A stretch of 16,017 nucleotides of DNA, from the NCBI GenBank assembly GCA_021129695.1, contig JAJOKU010000094.1, positions 1 to 16,017 of the forward strand. The letters are read 5' to 3'. The notes beneath the pieces were generated by a model, which saw nothing but the letters and a program-made list of their open reading frames with translations, was not told the origin of the DNA and searched no databases. A program made the translations under genes and the position numbers. Origin of the DNA: a candidate division NPL-UPA2 bacterium (GTDB lineage Bacteria > NPL-UPA2 > JAGMAN01). Shown piece after piece: positions 7,104 to 13,436 of this stretch. Each line of letters begins with the position of its first letter. Position 1 is the first letter of the stretch.

Positions 7104-8051
7104 ATGAGAATTGTCTTTATGGGAACACCGCAATTTGCCCTGCCCAGCCTCAAGGCCTTAATTGAATATGGAGAAGTGGTGGGAGTGGTTAGCCAGCCGG
7201 ATAGGGCAAAGGGGCGGGGGAGAAAGGTTGAAGCACCGGCGGTTAAGGTAGCGGCTGAGAGCTCCCAGCTTCCCATCTACCAACCGACTGACCTTCACCA
7301 TCCTGAATTTATGGATTGGCTCAGGGACCGGGAGCCGGAAGTCATCATTGTAGTTGCCTACGGGGAAATACTTCCACCTGAAATTCTTCAGTTGCCCAAG
7401 TGGGGTTGCTTCAATGCCCACCCCTCCCTCCTCCCAAAGTACCGGGGAGCGGCTCCCATTGAGTGGGCCATCATCAAGGGAGAAGAGAGGACCGGGATGA
7501 CCATCATTCTCATGAATGAGAAGATGGATAGGGGGGATATTATTCTCCAGGAGTCGGTGGAGATTGGTCCAGATGATACGGCTGGAATCCTGTGTGGGAG
7601 ATTAGCTCCTCTGGCCGCTAAGCTTCTTCTAAAAAGTTTAGAGATGATTAGACAGGGAAAGGCTGTTTACATACCTCAAGACGATAGAAAAGCTACCTAT
7701 GCTCCTCCTCTGAAGAAGCAGGATGGGCTGATAGATTGGGGAGCAAGCGGGCAGGATATCCATAATTTGGTAAGAGGGTTGAACCCTCGACCAGGAGCAT
7801 ATACTTACCTACGGGAAACAGCATTGAAGGTCTGGGAAACGGAACTCGTCCCCTGCTCCTCCTTTCCAGGTCACAACTGCCAGTTAGGAAAAATTCTGGA
7901 GGTGATTAAGGACAAAGGCATAGTAGTGGCTACCGGAGATAGCACCATTCTCATAAAGGAGGTGCAGGGAGAAGGTGGGAAGAGGATGTCGGTCAGTGAT
8001 TATCTGAGGGGACATCGCTTTGAGGTTGGCTCTGTGTTAGGGAGGAGGTAA
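7104..8051 (+). CDS. fmt: Methionyl-tRNA formyltransferase
   Basis: Transfers a formyl group from 10-formyltetrahydrofolate to methionyl-tRNA(fMet) in the cytoplasm, enabling initiation of bacterial translation. The 315-aa protein has the usual length. The N-terminal MRIVFMGTPQFALPSL motif is characteristic. The catalytic triad is visible as Asn104 and His106 in FNAHPSLLPKYRGAAPI and Asp142 in MDRGD. The C-terminal domain contains the usual GLNPRPGAYT motif. I chose ATG 7104 over GTG 7074 because the family begins with MRIVFMGT and a GAGGG ribosome site precedes ATG 7104; the GTG would also lie upstream of the predicted transcription start. It is the first gene of a five-gene operon; the next gene starts four bases after its stop. 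No def (peptide deformylase) gene, a frequent neighbour, is present. Confidence 0.95.
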   Translation: MRIVFMGTPQFALPSLKALIEYGEVVGVVSQPDRAKGRGRKVEAPAVKVAAESSQLPIYQPTDLHHPEFMDWLRDREPEVIIVVAYGEILPPEILQLPKWGCFNAHPSLLPKYRGAAPIEWAIIKGEERTGMTIILMNEKMDRGDIILQESVEIGPDDTAGILCGRLAPLAAKLLLKSLEMIRQGKAVYIPQDDRKATYAPPLKKQDGLIDWGASGQDIHNLVRGLNPRPGAYTYLRETALKVWETELVPCSSFPGHNCQLGKILEVIKDKGIVVATGDSTILIKEVQGEGGKRMSVSDYLRGHRFEVGSVLGRR

Positions 8052-8055
8052 GGCC

Positions 8056-9180
8056 ATGAAGGTGAATAAGGAGAATCTGAGTAAACTTGACAAAGAGTAT
8101 AGTGGCTATTTGGAGGGAGAAAAACTGGATCAGTTCTTTGAGGAATTTGAGATAAATTTTGCGGCCGGGCACTGGTGTGCAGGAGACTTCGCCGATAGAT
8201 TTGCTCCCGGTGGATATAATAGCGATAACCCGAAGTTCCACAGCGACATCATAGCTCAGATCGTGAGGGTAGCCCGGGCCGGAATAAAAGGGATTGAGTT
8301 TCACGAGGCGCTATTTATTGACCGCAATTACAAGAAAGACCCTTCAGTAATAGGAAAGGTTAAGGAAGCCTTAGAAGAGAATAAGGTTACTCCTACCAAC
8401 ATGAACACCAATCTCTTCACCGATCCTCGCTGGAAATTGGGTGGAATTACCAATGCCAGCAAGAGCATCCGGGAGGCCGCCCTGCAAGTGGCTCTCCAGG
8501 GAGTGGAGATTGCCAGGGAGGTTGGCTGTCAGAGCGTAGCCCTCTGGCCTGGCTCTGATGGCTGGGACTATAATTTTGAAGTAAACTACGGGAAACTGTT
8601 AGATAGATTCATTGAGGGATGCACGGCCATCAATAAGAAGGCCAGGGAGCTTGGACTACGGTTTGGTATCGAGGCTAAACTGCATGAGCCAAGGGAAGGG
8701 AACATGGTCATCTCCACCACTCATAAGGCCGCCCTGGTAGCTAAGGCAGTTAATGAGGAGTGTGGTGGAGAGAATATGGGGGTAGCCATAGACTATGGGC
8801 ATGAGCAGATGTCCGCCAATGAGCCAGCCGATAGTCTCTATACATTGAAGAGGTTTGGTGTTCCCATTACCAATTTTCACCTGAACAATGCCAAACTTCA
8901 CAGTAATGATGAGGATAGAATCGCTGGCACTGGAGACATCTGGCGCTTAGCTGACTTCTGCTACGGCGCCATTGACACCGATTATCAGGGCTGGTTTGGA
9001 GAAGATCAGTTCACTTACCGAACTGACCCGGTTAAATCAATGGCCCTTTCCCGGGAACTATTTGGCAACGTGATGAAGAAAGCTCTCGGGATCTATGCTA
9101 TCAGGGATAGATTAGAGAGAGCTCAAGAAACTGGCGATGCCGTGGCCACTATTGAAGTGGTCAAAAGATACTTAGTATAG
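8056..9180 (+). CDS. Xylose isomerase-like TIM-barrel sugar isomerase
   Basis: A 374-aa protein that reads along its length like class I (actinomycete-type) xylose isomerase. EFHEA (81-85) stands where the catalytic FHD motif is. NTNLFTDPRWKLGGITN (117-133), LWPG (163-166), IEAKLHEPREG (205-215, for IEPKPNEPRG), GHEQM (248-252, identical) and NDEDRIAGTGD (284-294, for YDQDLRFGAGD) follow in the correct order. By my alignment the metal-site residues are partly changed: Glu206 and Lys208 are kept, while Asp246 replaces Glu217, Asn277 replaces Asp245 and the Asp287 position is not an obvious match (Gly/Glu near 315-316). It therefore probably isomerises a sugar other than xylose, or a sugar derivative. 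ATG 8056 has a strong GGAGGAGGTAAG site. The next gene makes GDP-mannose, so a role in sugar supply is plausible but unproven. Confidence 0.75.
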   Translation: MKVNKENLSKLDKEYSGYLEGEKLDQFFEEFEINFAAGHWCAGDFADRFAPGGYNSDNPKFHSDIIAQIVRVARAGIKGIEFHEALFIDRNYKKDPSVIGKVKEALEENKVTPTNMNTNLFTDPRWKLGGITNASKSIREAALQVALQGVEIAREVGCQSVALWPGSDGWDYNFEVNYGKLLDRFIEGCTAINKKARELGLRFGIEAKLHEPREGNMVISTTHKAALVAKAVNEECGGENMGVAIDYGHEQMSANEPADSLYTLKRFGVPITNFHLNNAKLHSNDEDRIAGTGDIWRLADFCYGAIDTDYQGWFGEDQFTYRTDPVKSMALSRELFGNVMKKALGIYAIRDRLERAQETGDAVATIEVVKRYLV

Positions 9181-9209
9181 GATATGGACAGAGTGAATGA
9201 GGTGATTCT

Positions 9210-10319
9210 ATGTTAGCTACTGTTATCATGGCTGGCGGTCGTGGGGAAAGGTTCTGGCCGAGGAGCCGCCGTAGAAATCCCAAGCAGCTCCTTCCCATTG
9301 CCGGAGCGAGGACGATGATTCAGGAGACGGTAGATAGAATAAAGCCACTTATTTCACAGGAGAATATCTACATCGTTACCGGAGAAAATTTAGTTCGGGA
9401 AGTTAAACGGCAACTTCCCTCAGTTCCATTGAAGAATATCATCCCCGAACCAATGGGCCGAAACACGGCCGCCTGTATCGGTCTGGCCGCTATCAGGATT
9501 GAGAAGCAGTCCCCGGAGGCAGTCATGGTAGTTCTAACCGCTGACCACCTGATTAAAGAGAGAGAAAGATTCCTGGAGATTATTAAGGGGGGGGCAGAGC
9601 TGGCAGAGGCGAGCGGTAATTTAGTTACCCTGGGCATAAAGTGCACCCGGCCGGATACGGGGTATGGGTATATAAAAGTAAAAAGTAAAAAGTCAAAAGT
9701 CAAAAATAAAAAAATAAAAATTAAAATTAAAAACGAAACAATTGAAGCATATGAAGTGGAGAAATTTGTGGAGAAGCCGGATGAGGAGACAGCCAGGAGA
9801 TTTTTATCCAGTGGGAACTATTACTGGAATAGCGGCATGTTCATCTGGACGGTAAGCAGTATTTTGGAAGCGATAAGGGAGCATATACCAAAACTCTCTG
9901 AGGGGCTGAAGACCATTAAGCGGTCCCTGGACACTCCTGAAGAAGCTGGTGTTATCAGAGAGGTTTACCAGAACCTGGAGCCCATCTCCATAGATTATGG
10001 AGTCATGGAGAAAGCTGAAAATGTGGCCGTGGTCAAAGCAGATATTACCTGGGATGATGTTGGCTCCTGGTTAGCCATGGAGAGGATCTATCCTAAGGAT
10101 GAGAATGGGAATGTAATCTTAGGAAAGTTTGAGGGAATGGATAGCACCAACTGCATCATCGTTAGCGATGACCATTTAGTAGCAGGCATTGGCGTCTCTG
10201 ACTTAATTGTGGTCACCACTCCCCAGGCCACGCTCATCTGCCCTAAGGAAAGAGCCCAGGATGTTAAGAAGATGGTTAAAAAGTTAGGAGCCAGTAAAGA
10301 GAAAGAGAAATATGTGTGA
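9210..10319 (+). CDS. Mannose-1-phosphate guanylyltransferase
   Basis: A 369-aa nucleotidyltransferase that would make GDP-mannose from mannose-1-phosphate and GTP for glycan synthesis. The pyrophosphorylase signature GGRGERFWPRSRRRNPKQ is at residues 9-26. Further family motifs are GRNTAACIGLAA (83-94), LTADHLI (109-115), VEKFVEKP (183-190), YWNSGMFIW, SIDYGVMEKA and WDDVGSW. The phosphomannose isomerase domain found in fused ManC proteins is absent, so this is the single-domain ManC/RfbM-like type. ATG 9210 has GAGGTG eight bases upstream. Residues about 156-175 are a lysine/isoleucine-rich low-complexity insert encoded by an A-rich repeat, placed in a surface loop between GYGYI and the VEKFVEKP strand. 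The stop overlaps the plsY start by 8 bases, implying coupled translation. Confidence 0.9.
   Translation: MLATVIMAGGRGERFWPRSRRRNPKQLLPIAGARTMIQETVDRIKPLISQENIYIVTGENLVREVKRQLPSVPLKNIIPEPMGRNTAACIGLAAIRIEKQSPEAVMVVLTADHLIKERERFLEIIKGGAELAEASGNLVTLGIKCTRPDTGYGYIKVKSKKSKVKNKKIKIKIKNETIEAYEVEKFVEKPDEETARRFLSSGNYYWNSGMFIWTVSSILEAIREHIPKLSEGLKTIKRSLDTPEEAGVIREVYQNLEPISIDYGVMEKAENVAVVKADITWDDVGSWLAMERIYPKDENGNVILGKFEGMDSTNCIIVSDDHLVAGIGVSDLIVVTTPQATLICPKERAQDVKKMVKKLGASKEKEKYV
9673..9735 (+). repeat. A-rich low-complexity tandem repeat inside the guanylyltransferase gene
   Basis: Degenerate units of about 7-8 bases (AAAAGTA, AAAAGTC, AAAAATA, AAAATTA) run in series for some 60 bases. They encode a Lys/Ile/Val/Ser stretch that enzymes of this family lack. 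The composition is far from the flanking sequence. The reading frame is intact, so the insertion is tolerated. Confidence 0.75.
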
Positions 10320-10932
10320 AGGAATATGGAGAGTCCTAGTCGCAGTTATTCTCAGTTATCTCCTTGGTTCTATTCCCACCAGTTTTCTCCTGGGAAGATT
10401 AAGGGGAGTGGACCTCCGCCGCCAGGGCAGTGGCAATGTGGGAGCCACCAATGCCTTTCGGGTTTTAGGACCACTGCCAGGAGTGATAAGCCTCATTCTG
10501 GATATAGGTAAGGGACTGGTGGCCATAACTGTCTTAGCAAGAATCTGTGGCCCTCAACCCACTAACTGGATTAAGATTCTCATTGGCTTAGCGGTCATCG
10601 CTGGACATAACTGGACGGTCTTCTTGAAATTCAAAGGTGGTAAGGGAGTGGCTACCAGCAGCGGTGTCTTTTTAGGATTGGCTCCGTATGCTGTCCTATT
10701 TTCTGCTCTGCTCTGGTTAATTGTAGTACCCATCAGCCGTTACGTTTCTCTGGGCTCAATTTTAGCCGCTATTAGCCTTCCCGTTTTCATCTGGTGGACA
10801 GAGAAAGAGATAACTATTACCCTCTTTGGTCTTCTCATCTCTTTGTTGGTTGTAATCAGGCATCAAGCAAATATTAAAAGATTGATTAAGGGCGAGGAGA
10901 GCAAAGTTGGGCGGGGGAAGAAAATTGTCTGA
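10312..10932 (+). CDS. plsY: Glycerol-3-phosphate acyltransferase PlsY
   Basis: A 206-aa integral inner-membrane enzyme that transfers acyl groups from acyl-phosphate to glycerol-3-phosphate, the first step of phosphatidic acid synthesis. The family's cytoplasmic motifs are present: GSIPTSFLLGR near the N-terminus, GSGNVGATNAFRVLG (about 41-55) and GHNWTVFLKFKGGKGVATSSG (about 101-121). At least five hydrophobic segments can be seen, including residues 6-22, 60-80, 90-103, 122-140 and 145-180. Length matches the family. The start overlaps the previous gene by 8 bases. The next gene, gpsA, makes its substrate, so the order plsY-gpsA is functionally coherent and common in bacteria. Confidence 0.95.
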   Translation: MCEGIWRVLVAVILSYLLGSIPTSFLLGRLRGVDLRRQGSGNVGATNAFRVLGPLPGVISLILDIGKGLVAITVLARICGPQPTNWIKILIGLAVIAGHNWTVFLKFKGGKGVATSSGVFLGLAPYAVLFSALLWLIVVPISRYVSLGSILAAISLPVFIWWTEKEITITLFGLLISLLVVIRHQANIKRLIKGEESKVGRGKKIV

Positions 10933-11911
10933 ACGGATTGCTATCTTAGGAGCAGGGAGCTGGGGATGCACCCTGGCCTGGCACCTAAATAAGAAGGGCA
11001 TCTTGGTTAGGCTCTGGGACCTGGAATCTCAGGTCAAGCTCCTCAAGAAGAGAAGACGCTGTCTTAAGATTCCGAAGGTGCGCATCCCTTCCCGAATTGA
11101 GATTACCCCTTGTTTGGATGAAGCCACTGATGGAGCTCAGATCATCTTCATTGCCCTTCCTTCTCAAGTGGTCCGGAAGGTCATCCGGAAATTAAAAAAC
11201 TTTGCTCGAGATCAAATCATAGTTAGTGCCAGCAAGGGAATTGAGAATAAGACCTTAATGAGAATATCAGAAGTTATCATTGATGTCCTGGGAAGAAGGT
11301 CAGTAGCGGTCCTCTCCGGTCCAAGCCACGCCGAGGAGGTCTGCCGCCGTATCCCAACCACCATAGTGGCTGCCTCTCAGGATGGAAAGGCAGCCAGGAG
11401 AATTCAGCAACTCTTTATGACTGAAACCCTTCGAGTTTATACTAATCCAGACATTATTGGAGTGGAACTTGGTGGCGCTTTGAAGAACCCAATTGCCATT
11501 GCTGCTGGAATCTCGGATGGTCTGGGTTTTGGAGATAATACCAAGGCCGCCCTCCTCACCAGAGGACTGGCCGAGATCACCCGCCTGGGCATAGTTATGG
11601 GAGCCAGACGGGAAACCTTCGCCGGGCTTTCAGGGATGGGAGACCTAATCACTACCTGTATTAGCCGCCACAGCCGCAATCGGAATTTAGGAGAAGCTAT
11701 TGGTCAGGGCAAAACCCTAAAGCAGGCTCTAAAGCGAATTGGCATGGTGGTTGAAGGGGTGCCCACCACTAAGTCGGCTCGTGGCTTAGCCCGCAAATAT
11801 GGAGTGGAGATGCCCATAACAGAGCAAATTCATCAAGTTCTCTTCCAGGGGAAAGACCCTTATCGGGCGGTGGCCGACCTGATGCTCAGAGAGGCCAAGC
11901 CGGAACTATAA
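10925..11911 (+). CDS. gpsA: Glycerol-3-phosphate dehydrogenase [NAD(P)+]
   Basis: A cytoplasmic enzyme that reduces dihydroxyacetone phosphate to sn-glycerol-3-phosphate for phospholipid synthesis. With the TTG start at 10925 it is 328 aa, and the NAD(P)-binding GAGSWG motif lies at residues 9-14, as is usual. SASKGIENKT, LSGPSHAEEV, GGALKNPIAIAAGISDGLG (with the catalytic lysine), NTKAALLTRGLAEI, GLSGMGDLITTC and SRNRNLGEAIG follow in the family order. I prefer TTG 10925, which has GGGGGAAG just upstream and gives MSERIAILGAG; an upstream in-frame TTG at 10907 would add six unneeded residues. It overlaps plsY by 8 bases. It is the last gene of the operon; its stop codon coincides with the first bases of structured repeat copy 2. 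Confidence 0.95.
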   Translation: MSERIAILGAGSWGCTLAWHLNKKGILVRLWDLESQVKLLKKRRRCLKIPKVRIPSRIEITPCLDEATDGAQIIFIALPSQVVRKVIRKLKNFARDQIIVSASKGIENKTLMRISEVIIDVLGRRSVAVLSGPSHAEEVCRRIPTTIVAASQDGKAARRIQQLFMTETLRVYTNPDIIGVELGGALKNPIAIAAGISDGLGFGDNTKAALLTRGLAEITRLGIVMGARRETFAGLSGMGDLITTCISRHSRNRNLGEAIGQGKTLKQALKRIGMVVEGVPTTKSARGLARKYGVEMPITEQIHQVLFQGKDPYRAVADLMLREAKPEL

Positions 11912-12102
11912 CCTGGATTACTTAAAGTAATCCACCCGAAGGGCCGCATAATTAAAACGCTTAGCGTTTTAATTAAAGCCTGCGGGGTAGCCCGCCTCCC
12001 TAGGAATCGCAGAGCGATTCCAGGGACTTTATCCCGGGAATTCTCCGAATTCCTCGGGGCTGTTCCCATTTTAAGAAAGGTATGAATAAAGCGGGCTAAA
12101 GT
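11909..12102 (+). repeat. Structured interspersed repeat, copy 2
   Basis: A 194-base relative of 6853-7006. It runs from the gpsA stop codon to the stop codon of the convergent gene, so it is the whole intergenic space. The GGATTACTT palindrome (11915-11933), the CCCG-GGAATTC hairpin (12033-12058) and the GGTATGAATAAAGCGGGCTA end are conserved. Two blocks differ. At 11937-11996 there is a 60-base addition with a perfect 11-bp hairpin AATTAAAACGC-TTA-GCGTTTTAATT (11950-11974) enclosed by CCGCA/TGCGG. Between TCCCT and AGGGA the hairpin is GGAATCGC-AGA-GCGATTCC (12003-12021). TAGCCCGC (11988-11995) can pair with GCGGGCTA (12091-12098) to close the right half. In this position it may end transcription from both sides, though no clean U-tract is seen. 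Confidence 0.85.
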
Positions 12103-13115
12103 TACATCTTTAAGTAATCAAATTGGGGTTTTACTCTCTCTTTCAAAAGCCTTTTATCTCCAAGGATACCTGCACTCAAAATAGGAAAAGCAATGGTGGC
12201 ATCTGAATAGACGGTGACCATCTTTGCCTCCTCCTTCACCTTACCCCAGCTCTGAGCCTCTTTGAAGGTGCAGCCACTTAAGCCTCCCCACTGAGGAGAA
12301 TCGGTGATGATCTGAATGGCATATTCATGTCCGCTATTCTCCTTATAGAGGAACTCAGACATGACAGTTGCCTGCTGGATGAAGTTTTTAGGAGTGCCCC
12401 CGCCGATATAGATGACACCAGTAGCCTTGGCTCGATGGACTATATCAGTTATCTCCAGTATATCTTCTAAGATATCAAATTGAAGCTTACTTCCTTTTTT
12501 AATTTTAGCTGTGGCCAGGGCCAATCCCAGGCAAGAATCGGAAATGGCCGGACAGTAGATGGGAACTTTCCCTTTATAGCTTTCGGTCAGGATTCCTTCC
12601 CCCTTACCTTCATTAAGAAGTTTCTTTCCTAAGAGATCGAGAAATTGTCTGGTGTTATAAGCTCTTCCCTGGTCAAGTTCCATGGAGAAGTTCTCAACAT
12701 AATCATCGGTCCTGCAGAACTCCTCTTCCGAGGCGAGGACATCGTATATTCTATCTATCCCTTCTTTCCAAAGGAGAAGGTCATCAGCCCGATGTTCTCC
12801 CTTATAATGGAACCTACCTAATGTTTCATGGGCATCATGGAAAAGATTAGCCCCGGTGGAAACCAGGCAGTCTATGGCCCTTGCCCTAATCAATTTCTGG
12901 ATTACCAGACGAAGACCGGCCGGAACCATAGCTCCAGCCAGTCCCAGGAAGATGGTAGTCTCCTCCTCTAACATCTTTCGCCAGATGATGGCTGCCTGAG
13001 CTAAGCTCCTGGCCTGGAATCCCAGGTCCCGGTAATTATTTAGAATATCTTCCACCGATTTTACCTTCTCTGGGTCAATGGGCTTAATCGGCTCCTTTAA
13101 TATTTCATCCTTCAA
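12102..13115 (-). CDS. Deoxyhypusine synthase-like protein
   Basis: A 337-aa NAD-dependent protein of the deoxyhypusine synthase/homospermidine synthase family, which moves a butylamine group from a polyamine onto a lysine or another amine. Family landmarks in order: FLGLAGAMVPAGLR, STGANLFHDAHETLG, PIYCPAISDSCLG, FDILEDI, GGGTPKN (Lys243) and EAQSWGK. Lys292 in the last motif aligns with the intermediate-forming Lys329 of the human enzyme, and Glu286 and Trp290 match Glu323 and Trp327. By the same alignment His288 is Asn244 and Asp316 is Leu279, so the polyamine-binding end is altered. Bacteria lack eIF5A, so a homospermidine-type or another polyamine reaction is more likely than hypusination. 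The TTG start at 13115 has a good GGAGG site 7 bases upstream. A lysine-rich microprotein gene lies 106 bases upstream on the same strand. Confidence 0.85.
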   Translation of the reverse strand: MKDEILKEPIKPIDPEKVKSVEDILNNYRDLGFQARSLAQAAIIWRKMLEEETTIFLGLAGAMVPAGLRLVIQKLIRARAIDCLVSTGANLFHDAHETLGRFHYKGEHRADDLLLWKEGIDRIYDVLASEEEFCRTDDYVENFSMELDQGRAYNTRQFLDLLGKKLLNEGKGEGILTESYKGKVPIYCPAISDSCLGLALATAKIKKGSKLQFDILEDILEITDIVHRAKATGVIYIGGGTPKNFIQQATVMSEFLYKENSGHEYAIQIITDSPQWGGLSGCTFKEAQSWGKVKEEAKMVTVYSDATIAFPILSAGILGDKRLLKERVKPQFDYLKM

Positions 13116-13155
13116 GCTGTTTCCTCCAAACGATAAAATCAGAAAAATAGTCCGA

Positions 13156-13212
13156 CCCCCGCCAGCTACTCGCCCCGTTTAGAAATTTACTTCTAACGGG
13201 TCTTGACGGGGG
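13156..13212. repeat. Nested hairpin between microprotein and deoxyhypusine synthase-like genes
   Basis: An inner hairpin at 13174-13200 pairs CCCGT-t-TAGAA with TTCTA-ACGGG around ATTTAC (10 bp with one bulge). An outer 6-bp stem pairs CCCCCG (13156-13161) with CGGGGG (13207-13212). On the minus strand the structure is followed about nine bases later by TTTTT. It could end or attenuate transcription between the microprotein and the larger gene, or be one more interspersed palindrome. Confidence 0.5.
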
Positions 13213-13221
13213 AAGCATCCA

Positions 13222-13293
13222 TTACTGGCAGCAGCCTCTCTTCTTAGCCTTTTTCTTAGTCGCTTTCTTCTTAGCCTTCTTTTTCGCGGCCAT
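13222..13293 (-). CDS. 23-residue lysine-rich microprotein
   Basis: A very short frame from ATG 13293 to TAA 13222 encodes MAA followed by alternating Lys triplets or doublets and Ala/Thr (KKKAKKKATKKKAKK), ending in RGCCQ. Eleven or twelve of the 23 residues are lysine, and it carries two adjacent cysteines. Evidence that it is real: an almost ideal GGAGGTG ribosome site 7-8 bases before the ATG (within GGGAGGAGGTGAAGAGG), and a TTGACA-N17-TATTTT promoter about 60 bases upstream. The repeat resembles the tails of histone H1-like bacterial nucleoid proteins, so binding DNA or RNA is one possibility. It shares strand and probably transcript with the deoxyhypusine-synthase-like gene, whose relatives modify lysine. 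I recognise no named family. Confidence 0.6.
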   Translation of the reverse strand: MAAKKKAKKKATKKKAKKRGCCQ

Positions 13294-13351
13294 CCTCTTC
13301 ACCTCCTCCCACCAATCAAGAAAATTCGTCGCTTATACTTTCCTAACCTTT

Positions 13352-13380
13352 AAAATAACACATAGCCTTTAAATTGTCAA
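13352..13380 (-). promoter_or_regulatory. Promoter of the microprotein/deoxyhypusine synthase-like unit
   Basis: Read on the minus strand: a perfect TTGACA (13380-13375), a 17-base spacer and TATTTT (13357-13352, 4/6 match). Transcription would start near 13345, giving a leader of about 50 bases that ends in the GGAGGTG site. It lies back to back with the merR promoter. Confidence 0.6.
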
Positions 13381-13400
13381 AAAAATCTAACAAAAAATTC

Positions 13401-13429
13401 TTGCCATCGTTACCAGGAAATGTTATAAT
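13401..13429 (+). promoter_or_regulatory. Promoter of merR, tRNA-Pro and downstream genes
   Basis: TTGCCA (5/6) at 13401-13406, a 17-base spacer, and a perfect TATAAT at 13424-13429. The expected transcription start is within a base or so of 13436, immediately before the ATG at 13437, so the message would have little or no 5' leader. Confidence 0.7.
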
Positions 13430-13436
13430 TCACCTG

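Noticed and set aside
9673..9735. A-rich repeat read as a CRISPR array or regulatory region
   Set aside because: Units are 7-8 bases, degenerate and without spacers; the block lies inside an open coding frame.
13374..13436. An upstream TTG start for merR giving 21 more residues
   Set aside because: It would lie upstream of and across the -35 and -10 boxes, and the added residues are not part of the MerR family's N-terminus.
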